Shown in pieces: positions 1-7,155 of a DNA stretch of 53,441 bases. The DNA is taken from contig SIRU01000018.1 in assembly GCA_004366385.1 (NCBI GenBank), positions 1 to 53,441 on the forward strand, written 5' to 3'. The first letter of the stretch is position 1. Each line of letters starts with the position of its first letter. Under the pieces are notes generated by a model. The model ran no database searches. It had not been told where the DNA came from and was given only the letters and a program-made list of their open reading frames with translations. Both the position numbers and the translations under genes were made by a program. Source of the stretch: Actinomycetota bacterium. GTDB taxonomy: Bacteria; Actinomycetota; Thermoleophilia; Gaiellales; Gaiellaceae.

Positions 1-1021
1 CGGGTACCGCCTCGGCCCGGCGAGCGAGGAGCTCGAGCGGCGCGCGAGCGACCCGGAGCCCGGGAGCGCGCGACCGACCCTCGGGCTCGCCGAGCTCGGC
101 CCCGAGCTCGCGCGCGGCGGGCGCAGCTCCCGCCTCGCGATCCCGCTCGTCGCCAACGGCGAGCTCATCGGGCTGCTCGTCGCCACCGGGAGCGCGCGGG
201 TCGAGCTCGGCCGCGCGGTCGCGGGCCAGGTCGCGGTCGGGCTGAAGAAGGTGCAGGTCATCGAGCAGCTGACGGAGAAGAACCTGATCAAGGACTTCTT
301 CGAGGAGCTCGCCGGCGGCCGTCCGCGCGGCGACCTCGAGGGGCGTGCGGTGCGGCTCGGCTGCGACCTCGACCAGCCGCACGTCGTCCTCGTGGCCGAG
401 CCCGCGGACGACGCGCTCGAGCGCGCGATCCGCACGTTCGCGCCCGGCTCCCTGTTCGACCGCCGCGAGGACTCCCTGCGCGCGCTCGTGAAGCTGCCGA
501 CACCGAGCGAGACGGCGCTGCTCGAGCGGCTGCACCGCGCGCACGCCGATCTCGAGTCGCCCGTCTCGGTCGGCGTGTCCAGCGTCTGCCAGGGCGAGGC
601 GGCGTTCGCGGAGGGCTTCGTCGAGGCGCAGCAGGCGCTCCTCGGCGCGGTCGTCCTCAACGGCGAGCCGGCCGTGCTCTCCTACGAGGAGCTCGGCGCC
701 TACAAGTACCTCCTGCGCGTCGCGCTCGACGGCGGGATCCGCGACGCGACCGTGGACGCGGTGACGCGGCTCGCCGAGTACGACGAGCAGCGTGGATCCC
801 AGCTCGTGCAGACGCTCGAGGAGTTCCTCCGCCGCCACGGGAACATCAGCGCCACGTCCGAGACGCTCTTCGTCCACCCGAACACGCTGCGCCAGCGCCT
901 GCGCCGCATCGGCGAGCTCTCCGGCCTCGACCTCCGCCGCGACGACTGGCTCATGATCGAGATCGCGGTGAAGATGGTCAGGCTGCAGAACGCGCTCGGA
1001 GCGGTCAAACCGGACACATAG
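1..1021 (+). CDS. PucR-family transcriptional regulator (5' partial)
   Basis: The reading frame is open back to base 2, so the N-terminus lies outside the window; the GTG at 251 is an internal codon. The first ~80 visible residues look like the end of a GAF-type sensor domain (SRLAIPLVANGELIGLLVA). The C-terminus carries the helix-turn-helix typical of PucR/CdaR regulators, with NTLRQRLRRIGELSGLDL about 30 residues before the stop. Such proteins usually activate catabolic genes for purines, amino acids or amines. It ends 87 bases before the GmaS-like gene on the same strand, so it is probably that operon's regulator; this is inferred from position only. The ligand is unknown. Confidence 0.85.
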   Translation, partial: GYRLGPASEELERRASDPEPGSARPTLGLAELGPELARGGRSSRLAIPLVANGELIGLLVATGSARVELGRAVAGQVAVGLKKVQVIEQLTEKNLIKDFFEELAGGRPRGDLEGRAVRLGCDLDQPHVVLVAEPADDALERAIRTFAPGSLFDRREDSLRALVKLPTPSETALLERLHRAHADLESPVSVGVSSVCQGEAAFAEGFVEAQQALLGAVVLNGEPAVLSYEELGAYKYLLRVALDGGIRDATVDAVTRLAEYDEQRGSQLVQTLEEFLRRHGNISATSETLFVHPNTLRQRLRRIGELSGLDLRRDDWLMIEIAVKMVRLQNALGAVKPDT

Positions 1022-1108
1022 CCGCCGGGAAGGGTGGAGGGAGCGCACCTTCATCGCGCCCCTCGCGGCTGGTAGGCATACGCGCGACCGCCGGAGGGAG
1101 GCCTTGGC

Positions 1109-2470
1109 ATGGCATGGAATGCGGAAACCGCGTGGGAGGACATGCAGGCGCGCGGGATCGAGTTCGTCTTCGCGCAGTTCGTCGACATGTACGCGAGACC
1201 GAGCGCGAAGCTCGTCCCGATCGGGTCGCGGGAGGCCTTCGACGGCCTCCTCGCCGAGGGTGCGGGCTTCGCCGGGTTCGCCGCGGGCGAGATCGGGCAG
1301 GAGCCGAGCGACCCCGACATCGCCGCGATCCCCGACCTCTCGAGCTACACGCCCGTCCCGTGGGAGCCCAACCTCGCGCGCTTCGCCTGCGACGTCACGG
1401 TCGAGGGCGAGCCGTGGCCGTACTGCCCGCGGACGATCCTCAGGCGCGTGCTCGCGAAGGCGGAGGAGAAGGGCTTCCGGTTCAAGATGGGCCTCGAGCT
1501 CGAGTACTTCCTCGTCGAGCAGGACGACGACGGGTCGATCCGGGTCGCCGACCGCTACGACACGCTCGAGAAGCCCTGCTACGACATGGCCGGGCTCACG
1601 CGGCGGTACGACTTCCTCACGACCGTCTCGCGCTTCTGCAACGAGCTCGGCTGGGGCAACTACGCGAACGACCACGAGGACGCGAACGGCCAGTTCGAGC
1701 AGAACTTCACCTACGACGACGCGCTCGTCTCGTGCGACCGCGCGATCTTCTTCCGCTACATGGTGCACACGCTCGCCGAGCACAACGGGATGATCGCGAC
1801 CTTCATGCCGAAGCCGTTCACGCACCTGACCGGCAACGGCTGCCACTTCCACATGTCCCTCTGGGACGGCGACACGAACCTCTTCCTCGACGAGTCGGAC
1901 CCGCGCGGGCTCGGCCTCTCGGAGACCGCGTACCACTTCATCGGCGGGCTGAAGACGCACGCGCGGGCCTCGAGCGCGCTCACCGCGCCGACCGTCAACT
2001 CGTACAAGCGCCTGAAGCCCGGGACGACGTCGAGCGGCGCAACCTGGTCGCCGGTCTGGATCTCGTACGGCTACAACAACCGCACGCAGATGCTGCGCAT
2101 CCCCGGGCCGGGGCGGGTCGAGGACCGGACGATCGACGGCTCCTGCAACCCCTACCTGGCGGCGGCGGCCGTGCTCGCGGCCGGCCTCGACGGGATCGAG
2201 CGGAAGCTCGACGCCGGCGAGCCGAACGGCGAGAACCTCTACGCCTTCCCGTACGAGGAGCTCCGTTCGCGCGGCCTCGAATCGCTGCCCGCGAACCTCC
2301 TCGACGCGCTCGCGGAGGCCGAGCGGGACGACGTCCTGCGCGAGGCGCTCGGCCGCGGCCGCGACGAGGACTACCTCGACTACTACGCGCGCGTGAAGCG
2401 GGACGAGTGGTTCCGCTACCACGAGCAGGTCACGGCCTGGGAGATCCGCGAGTACCTGACGCGGTTCTGA
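1109..2470 (+). CDS. gmaS: Glutamine synthetase-fold ligase, probable gamma-glutamylmethylamide synthetase
   Basis: The protein has 453 residues, the size of class III-like/GmaS enzymes. Catalytic glutamine-synthetase signatures are present: LELEYFLVE (metal-binding Glu), the NGCHFHMSLW ATP/metal motif, and RIPGPGRVEDRTIDGSCNPY near the active-site Arg. The ATG at 1109 follows a good GGAGGGAGG ribosome site. GmaS condenses glutamate with methylamine using ATP. This identity is preferred over plain glutamine synthetase because the next three genes form an MgsABC-like set and a sarcosine-oxidase/Mgd-like operon lies nearby, the gene content of the N-methylglutamate pathway. Glutamine synthetase activity or another gamma-glutamyl-amine ligase cannot be excluded from sequence. 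Confidence 0.8.
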   Translation: MAWNAETAWEDMQARGIEFVFAQFVDMYARPSAKLVPIGSREAFDGLLAEGAGFAGFAAGEIGQEPSDPDIAAIPDLSSYTPVPWEPNLARFACDVTVEGEPWPYCPRTILRRVLAKAEEKGFRFKMGLELEYFLVEQDDDGSIRVADRYDTLEKPCYDMAGLTRRYDFLTTVSRFCNELGWGNYANDHEDANGQFEQNFTYDDALVSCDRAIFFRYMVHTLAEHNGMIATFMPKPFTHLTGNGCHFHMSLWDGDTNLFLDESDPRGLGLSETAYHFIGGLKTHARASSALTAPTVNSYKRLKPGTTSSGATWSPVWISYGYNNRTQMLRIPGPGRVEDRTIDGSCNPYLAAAAVLAAGLDGIERKLDAGEPNGENLYAFPYEELRSRGLESLPANLLDALAEAERDDVLREALGRGRDEDYLDYYARVKRDEWFRYHEQVTAWEIREYLTRF

Positions 2471-2516
2471 GGTCGGTTGTGGAGCTTTCCTCCATACCCA
2501 CCACGCGAGGAACGGC

Positions 2517-2552
2517 ATGTCTGTGCGCTTCCGACACACCTCCACTATGTAA
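2517..2552 (+). other. Possible 11-residue leader ORF upstream of the amidotransferase gene
   Basis: An ATG at 2517 preceded by GAGGA (2507-2511) opens a tiny frame, MSVRFRHTSTM, that stops at TAA 2550-2552. The stop is 11 bases before the ATG of the next gene, which has no visible ribosome site of its own. Translational reinitiation or attenuation is possible. With only 11 codons the frame may be fortuitous. Confidence 0.25.
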
Positions 2553-2563
2553 CTTCTGAACAC

Positions 2564-3466
2564 ATGTGCGGGATCGTCGGGCTGTTCGCGAAGTCGACCG
2601 AGGTGGAGGAGCGCCTCGGCGTGCACCTCGCCGCGATGCTGGCGCAGATGAACGACCGCGGCCCGGACAGCGCGGGCGTCGCCGTGTACCGCGACCCGGC
2701 GCCGGCCGGCACGAGCAAGCTCACGCTCTACTCCCCGGGCCCGCACGAGGACTGGGACGCGCTCGCAGCCGACCTCGGCCGCTCGTACGGCGCCTCCGAG
2801 CCGGAGGTGCGCGCGAGCCACGCCGTCCTCGTCGTCGACGCCGACGCCTCGGACGCCGAGGCCTGGGTGCGCGAGAGCCGCCCCGACCTGCGCGTGATGA
2901 GCGCGGGGAGCGTGATCGAGATCTACAAGGAGACCGGCCTTCCGCGCGACTTCGCCGAGGAGTTCCGGCTCACCGACTTCAAGGGCACGCACGCGCTCGG
3001 CCACACGCGCATGGCGACCGAGAGCAAGGTGACGACCGAGGGCTCGCACCCGTTCTCCACCGGCTTCGACCTCTGCCTCGTGCACAACGGCTCGCTCTCG
3101 AACCACAACCGGCTGCGCGAGAGCCTCCGCCGCGAGGGGATCGAGTTCCAGACGGAGAACGACACGGAGGTCGCGGCCGGCTACCTCGCGTGGCGGATGC
3201 GTGAGGGCGCCACGCTCGAGCAGGCGCTCGAGGGCTGCCTCGACGACCTCGACGGCTTCTACACCTTCGCGGTCGGGACCGCCGACGGCTTCGCGGTGCT
3301 GCGCGACCCGATCGCGTGCAAGCCGGCGGTGCTCGCGGAGACGGACGACTGGGTCGCGATGGGCTCGGAGTGGCGCGCGATCGCCGTGCTTCCCGGCGCC
3401 GCCGACGCGCGCATGTGGGAGCCGCAGCCCGGCGTCGTGTACGTGTGGGAGAAGGTGGCGGCGTGA
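2564..3466 (+). CDS. mgsA: Class II glutamine amidotransferase-like subunit (MgsA-like)
   Basis: This 300-residue protein starts MCGIVGLF, so Cys2 becomes the N-terminal nucleophile of an Ntn amidohydrolase. That fixes the start at 2564 rather than at the upstream in-frame ATG at 2477. Further family motifs are MNDRGPDSAG, GHTRMATES (Arg that binds the glutamine carboxylate), HNGSLSNHNRL and ENDTEVAAGYL. In split glutamate synthases and in N-methylglutamate synthase this subunit is encoded beside separate GXGXG and FMN subunits, as here. It would release the amine from a gamma-glutamyl amide and channel it to the FMN subunit. No clear Shine-Dalgarno precedes the ATG. Confidence 0.85.
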   Translation: MCGIVGLFAKSTEVEERLGVHLAAMLAQMNDRGPDSAGVAVYRDPAPAGTSKLTLYSPGPHEDWDALAADLGRSYGASEPEVRASHAVLVVDADASDAEAWVRESRPDLRVMSAGSVIEIYKETGLPRDFAEEFRLTDFKGTHALGHTRMATESKVTTEGSHPFSTGFDLCLVHNGSLSNHNRLRESLRREGIEFQTENDTEVAAGYLAWRMREGATLEQALEGCLDDLDGFYTFAVGTADGFAVLRDPIACKPAVLAETDDWVAMGSEWRAIAVLPGAADARMWEPQPGVVYVWEKVAA

Positions 3467-3492
3467 CGGCCGCGTCGGGCGTGCAGAGCCAT

Positions 3493-3550
3493 GCCCTCGC
3501 TCTTACGAGGGCTTCGCAAACCCGACCCGAGCTCCCCACCCTGGGTGGGG
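3493..3550. repeat. Two stem-loops between mgsA and mgsB
   Basis: In the 229-base gap between mgsA and mgsB, GCCCTCG (3493-3499) pairs perfectly with CGAGGGC (3506-3512). CCCCACC (3534-3540) pairs with GGTGGGG (3544-3550) around a CTG loop. Neither is followed by a T-tract. They could tune expression within the operon, mark a processing site, or be a REP-like palindrome. A similar pair of dyads sits inside the second copy of this operon. Confidence 0.5.
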
Positions 3551-3695
3551 TGTTCGGCCACCCTCCACCCGCTTCCAGCGTATCTCCGAGATCCGAACGC
3601 GTGGGACACGAGTCTGCGCCGATTCTGTGCCAATCGCTCCACAGCATCGAGTCGGTGGCCGCTTCCATCCACGGCCCCTCACGTCGGAGGCGGCC

Positions 3696-4415
3696 ATGAG
3701 CGCGCTCGCCGCCGACCGCGAAGAGGCAGCGGTCGAAATCGTCGACCTCGCGACGACGCCGCTCCGCGAGCTCAACCAGCGCCTCCACGACCTCTCCCGC
3801 GCGCCGGGCCCGGCGCACTGGCGCGTCCTCAACCCGAACGGCGCGCACGCGGTCGCGGCCGGGATCGACGCCGACGTCGAGGTCGAGATCGACGGGCACG
3901 TGGGCTACTACTGCGCCGGCATGAACAAGCGCGCGACGGTGCGCGTGCACGGGAACGCGTCCACCGGTCTCGCGGAGAACATGATGTCGGGGCTCGTCGT
4001 GGTCGACGGGAACGCGAGCCAGTCGGCGGGCGCGACCGGCCGCGGCGGGCTCCTCGTCGTGCGCGGCGACGCCTCCGCGAGGTGCGGAATCTCGATGAAA
4101 GGTGTCGACATCGTCGTCCAAGGCTCTGTTGGCCACATGAGCGCGTTCATGGCCCAGACCGGCTGCCTCGTCGTCTGTGGCGACGCCGGCGAGGCGCTCG
4201 GCGACTCGATCTACGAGGCACGGCTGTACGTGCGCGGCTCCGTGGCGAGCCTGGGCGCCGACTGCGTCGAGAAGGAACTGCGCGAGGAGCACGCGGCGCA
4301 GCTCCGTGGGCTGCTCGAGGCGGCGGGCGTCGACGCCGACCCGGCTGAGTTCCGCCGCTACGGCTCCGCGCGGCAGCTCTACAACTTCCGCATCGACAAC
4401 GCGGGCGCGTACTGA
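3696..4415 (+). CDS. mgsB: GXGXG-domain subunit of N-methylglutamate/glutamate synthase (MgsB-like)
   Basis: The 239-residue protein is dominated by the right-handed beta-helix repeat of the glutamate synthase C-terminal (GXGXG) domain: VEIDGHVGYYCAGMNK, VRVHGNASTGLAENMMSG, VVVDGNASQSAG, VVRGDASARCG and VQGSVGHMSAFM follow in series from about residue 60 to 190. The ATG at 3696 follows GGAGG. Its TGA overlaps the ATG of the FMN subunit by one base, indicating tight coupling. The domain is structural and helps assemble the amidotransferase and FMN subunits; no catalytic residue is expected. The last ~45 residues diverge from the copy at 45864-46637. Confidence 0.85.
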   Translation: MSALAADREEAAVEIVDLATTPLRELNQRLHDLSRAPGPAHWRVLNPNGAHAVAAGIDADVEVEIDGHVGYYCAGMNKRATVRVHGNASTGLAENMMSGLVVVDGNASQSAGATGRGGLLVVRGDASARCGISMKGVDIVVQGSVGHMSAFMAQTGCLVVCGDAGEALGDSIYEARLYVRGSVASLGADCVEKELREEHAAQLRGLLEAAGVDADPAEFRRYGSARQLYNFRIDNAGAY

Positions 4416-5752
4416 TGGCGGTCGAGGCGAACGGTGGCCGCCCCTGGAACCTCCGCGAGTCGTATCTCTTCGACCGCGTGACGATCGCGGAGATCCAGCG
4501 CGCGGCGCGCGAGGGGATCTACGACATCCGCGGGTTCGGCGCGAAGCGGCCGCTGCCGCACTTCGACGACCTCCTTTTCCTCGGCGCGTCGATCTCCCGC
4601 TACCCGCTCGAGGGCTACCGCGAGCGCTGCGCCACGGACGTCGTCCTCGGCACGCGCTTTGCGCGCAAGCCGCTCGAGCTGAAGATCCCGGTGACGATCG
4701 CGGGGATGAGCTTCGGTGCGCTCTCGGCGCCGGCGAAGGAAGCGCTGGGGCGCGGTGCGACCGAGGTCGGCACCTCGACGACGACCGGCGACGGCGGGAT
4801 GACGGACGAGGAGCGCGAGCACTCGGAGACGCTCGTCTACCAGCTGCTCCCGTCGCGCTACGGCATGAGCCCGGACGACCTCCGCCGCGCGGACGCGATC
4901 GAGGTCGTCGTGGGCCAGGGTGCGAAGCCGGGCGGCGGCGGGATGCTGCTCGGCCACAAGATCTCCGACCGCGTCGCCGAGATGCGCGATCTCCCCAAGG
5001 GCATCGACCAGCGCTCGGCGTCGCGGCATCCGGACTGGACGGGGCCGGACGACCTCGAGATCAAGATCCACGAGCTCCGCGAGATCACCGACTGGGAGAA
5101 GCCGGTCTTCGTGAAGGTCGGGGCCACGCGCACGTACTACGACGTGCAGCTCGCGGTGAAGGCGGGCGCGGACGTCATCGTCGTGGACGGGATGCAGGGC
5201 GGGACGGCGGCGACGCAGGACGTCTTCATCGAGCATGTCGGGATCCCGACGCTGCCTGCCGTGCGGCTCGCCGTGGACGCGCTGACCGAGCTCGGGATGC
5301 ACCGGCAGGTGCAGCTGATCGTGTCGGGCGGGATCCGGAGCGGGGCGGACGTCGCGAAGGCGCTCGCACTCGGCGCGGACGCGGTGTCGATCGGGACGGC
5401 CGCCCTGATCGCGATGGGCGACAACTCGCCGGAGTACGAGGACGCGTACCGCAGGATCGGCAGCTCGGCCGGGTACTACGACGACTGGCAGGCCGGCCGC
5501 GACCCGGTCGGGATCTCGACGCAGGACGACGAGCTCGCCGCCCGCTTCGACCCCGTCGTCGGCGGCCGCAAGATCGCGAACTACCTGCGCGTGCTCACGC
5601 TCGAGACGCAGACGCTCGCGCGCGCCTGCGGGAAGTCGCACGTGCACAACCTCGAGCCGGAGGATCTGGTCGCACTGACGGTGGAGGCGGCCGCGATGGC
5701 GCGCGTCCCGCTCGCGGGGACGAGCTGGGTCCCCGGCTGGGAGCAGCCGTAG
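4415..5752 (+). CDS. mgsC: FMN-binding glutamate synthase-like subunit (MgsC-like) lacking the Fe-S cysteines
   Basis: This 445-residue protein matches the FMN-binding (beta/alpha)8 domain of glutamate synthase: IPVTIAGMSFGALS, TTGDGGMTDEE, GQGAKPGGGGMLLGHK, GIDQRSASRHPDW, IVSGGIRSGADVAKALALGADAVSIG. Where the family carries cysteines for the [3Fe-4S] cluster just before PVGxxTQ, this protein reads GYYDDWQAGRDPVGISTQ (residues 353-370). Tyr355, Trp358 and Asp363 replace the three cysteines conserved in the paralogue at 44311-45747. N-methylglutamate synthase exchanges methylamine for ammonia on glutamate without net electron input, so cluster loss fits an amine-transfer enzyme; this is my inference. 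It overlaps mgsB by one base and probably forms an A-B-C complex. Confidence 0.85.
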   Translation: MAVEANGGRPWNLRESYLFDRVTIAEIQRAAREGIYDIRGFGAKRPLPHFDDLLFLGASISRYPLEGYRERCATDVVLGTRFARKPLELKIPVTIAGMSFGALSAPAKEALGRGATEVGTSTTTGDGGMTDEEREHSETLVYQLLPSRYGMSPDDLRRADAIEVVVGQGAKPGGGGMLLGHKISDRVAEMRDLPKGIDQRSASRHPDWTGPDDLEIKIHELREITDWEKPVFVKVGATRTYYDVQLAVKAGADVIVVDGMQGGTAATQDVFIEHVGIPTLPAVRLAVDALTELGMHRQVQLIVSGGIRSGADVAKALALGADAVSIGTAALIAMGDNSPEYEDAYRRIGSSAGYYDDWQAGRDPVGISTQDDELAARFDPVVGGRKIANYLRVLTLETQTLARACGKSHVHNLEPEDLVALTVEAAAMARVPLAGTSWVPGWEQP

Positions 5753-6058
5753 GAGACGCCGCGCGGGGCTCCGGGACGCGGCGCGGCGCGGCTTCGTCGC
5801 GGGCCGAGGTCGCCGGAGGCCTGGGCCGCGGTCTGTGGGGGGCGACGCCGGTCGCTCGGTCGGACGTGAGGCGGGCGCTGCGCCTGCGACCGCGAGGAGA
5901 GAGGGCTTGCGGCTTCGGCGGGCGATGACGGAATTGCCCGCGAGTCGTGACCCATGCGTGAGGTCTTCCTCGCTAGCGTTCGTGTAGGGACACGGGAGTG
6001 CCCCTGGGGGTGTTTGGGGACGCTGCGGGAGCCGGCGACGGACTCGCGGCGCGCTCGG
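5753..6058. other. Non-coding gap between the mgs operon and iclR, with a terminator-like dyad
   Basis: No convincing gene is present in these 306 bases. Immediately after the mgsC stop, CGCCGCG (5757-5763) can pair with CGCGGCG (5777-5783), a possible but T-tract-less terminator for the operon converging with iclR. The rest is GC-rich sequence without recognisable signals. Confidence 0.4.
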
Positions 6059-6826
6059 CTACTCCGGGCGCCAGCCGAGCTCGCGGGAGATCTCGGCCGC
6101 TCGCTCGAGCAGCCGCGGCAGGGCGGCCTCGACCGCCGCGTCGTCGAAGCGCGAGCTCGGGCCCTGGAGCGCGACGACCGCCTCCAGCTCGCCGCGGCTC
6201 GAGCGCACCGGCGCCGCGATCGCGGTCAGGTCCGGCTCCCGCTCGCCGACCGCACGGGCCCAGCCCTGCTCGCGGACCTGGGCGATCTCCGAGAGGAGCG
6301 CCTGCGTGTCCGTGATCGTCGCCGGCGTGTACGCGCGGAGCGGTCCCTCGGGGAGCTCGCGCCCGGAGAACGCGAGCATGACCTTCCCCGCCGAGGTCGC
6401 GTGCGCGATCGACGGGCGGCCGAGCCGGGAGACCGGCTGGACGTGGTGCGAGCCCGGGACGAAGTCGACGGTGATCGCGTCCGTGTCGCCCGGGACCGAC
6501 AACGTCGCGGTCTCGCCGGTCGCCTCCACGAGCGCGACCAGGTGCGGGCGCGCGACCTCGCGCACGTCGAGCCGGGCGAGGAGCGCGTTCGCGAGGTGCA
6601 CGATCCGGAGGCCGAGGCGGTAGCGGCCCGTCGCGTCGACGCGCTCGACGAGCCCGGAGGCCGCGAGCGTCCCCAGCTGCCGCGACACGGTGCTCGGCGT
6701 CATGCCCGTCCGCCGCGCGATCTCGTTCGTCCCGAGCTCTCCGCCCTCGGCCAGGGTGTCGAGCACGGCGATCGCCCGCTCGGCGGCGCCGATGCGACGC
6801 GTGGAGGGTTGACGGGTGCGGGACAT
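6059..6826 (-). CDS. IclR-family transcriptional regulator
   Basis: The 255-residue protein has an N-terminal winged helix (about residues 10-70; ELGTNEIARRTGMTPSTVSRQLGTL is the recognition region) and a C-terminal GAF-like ligand domain (about 80-250). The latter includes SAGKVMLAF, RGLG-like GWARAVGEREPDLTAIAAPV and a weakly conserved C-terminal helix. It is transcribed divergently from the sarcosine oxidase-like operon with only 59 bases between the start codons. It is therefore the likely local regulator of that operon and of itself. The effector is unknown; an amine or C1 intermediate would be reasonable. Confidence 0.9.
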   Translation of the reverse strand: MSRTRQPSTRRIGAAERAIAVLDTLAEGGELGTNEIARRTGMTPSTVSRQLGTLAASGLVERVDATGRYRLGLRIVHLANALLARLDVREVARPHLVALVEATGETATLSVPGDTDAITVDFVPGSHHVQPVSRLGRPSIAHATSAGKVMLAFSGRELPEGPLRAYTPATITDTQALLSEIAQVREQGWARAVGEREPDLTAIAAPVRSSRGELEAVVALQGPSSRFDDAAVEAALPRLLERAAEISRELGWRPE

Positions 6827-6885
6827 CGGTGTAGGTTCGTTGCGGAGTTTGGCACAGTATTGCGAAGCGTGCAATTGACGTAGCG
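6827..6885. promoter_or_regulatory. Divergent iclR/soxD control region with imperfect direct repeats
   Basis: Two 15-base elements, TTGCGGAGTTTGGCA (6840-6854) and TTGCGAAGCGTGCAA (6860-6874), match at 10 of 15 positions and are offset by 20 bases, about two helical turns. The second is itself a TTGC-N7-GCAA dyad. This is a plausible IclR operator overlapping both promoters. No strong Shine-Dalgarno precedes soxD at 6886. Confidence 0.45.
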
Positions 6886-7155
6886 ATGTCGTTCCTCCTT
6901 CCGTGTCCCCACTGCGGGCCGCGCCCGGTCGACGAGTACGCGTGCTTCGGCGAGGTGACGACGCGCCCGGCGGGCGAGTCGCCGTCGCTCCGTGACCTGA
7001 CCGAGTACGTCTATTTCCGCGACAACGTCGCCGGCGTGCAGCGCGAGTGGTGGCAGCATCGGGACGGCTGCGGCGAGTGGTTCCTCGCCGAGCGGGACAC
7101 GCGCACGAACGAGGTCCTGTCCATCTCCGAGCCGGAGCCGGCGCCGCCCGTATGA
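6886..7155 (+). CDS. soxD: Sarcosine oxidase delta-like subunit (SoxD/MgdB-like)
   Basis: This 89-residue protein has the SoxD layout: CPHCGPRP at the N-terminus (Cys7, Cys10), TEYVYFRDNVAGVQREWWQHRDGC in the middle (His58, Cys62), and WFLAERDTRTNEV near the end. The Cys/His set binds structural zinc in heterotetrameric sarcosine oxidase. Its TGA overlaps the soxA ATG by four bases. In N-methylglutamate dehydrogenase the equivalent gene is mgdB; the two activities cannot be told apart by this subunit. It lacks a clear ribosome site and may be translated from a short or leaderless transcript. Confidence 0.9.
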   Translation: MSFLLPCPHCGPRPVDEYACFGEVTTRPAGESPSLRDLTEYVYFRDNVAGVQREWWQHRDGCGEWFLAERDTRTNEVLSISEPEPAPPV

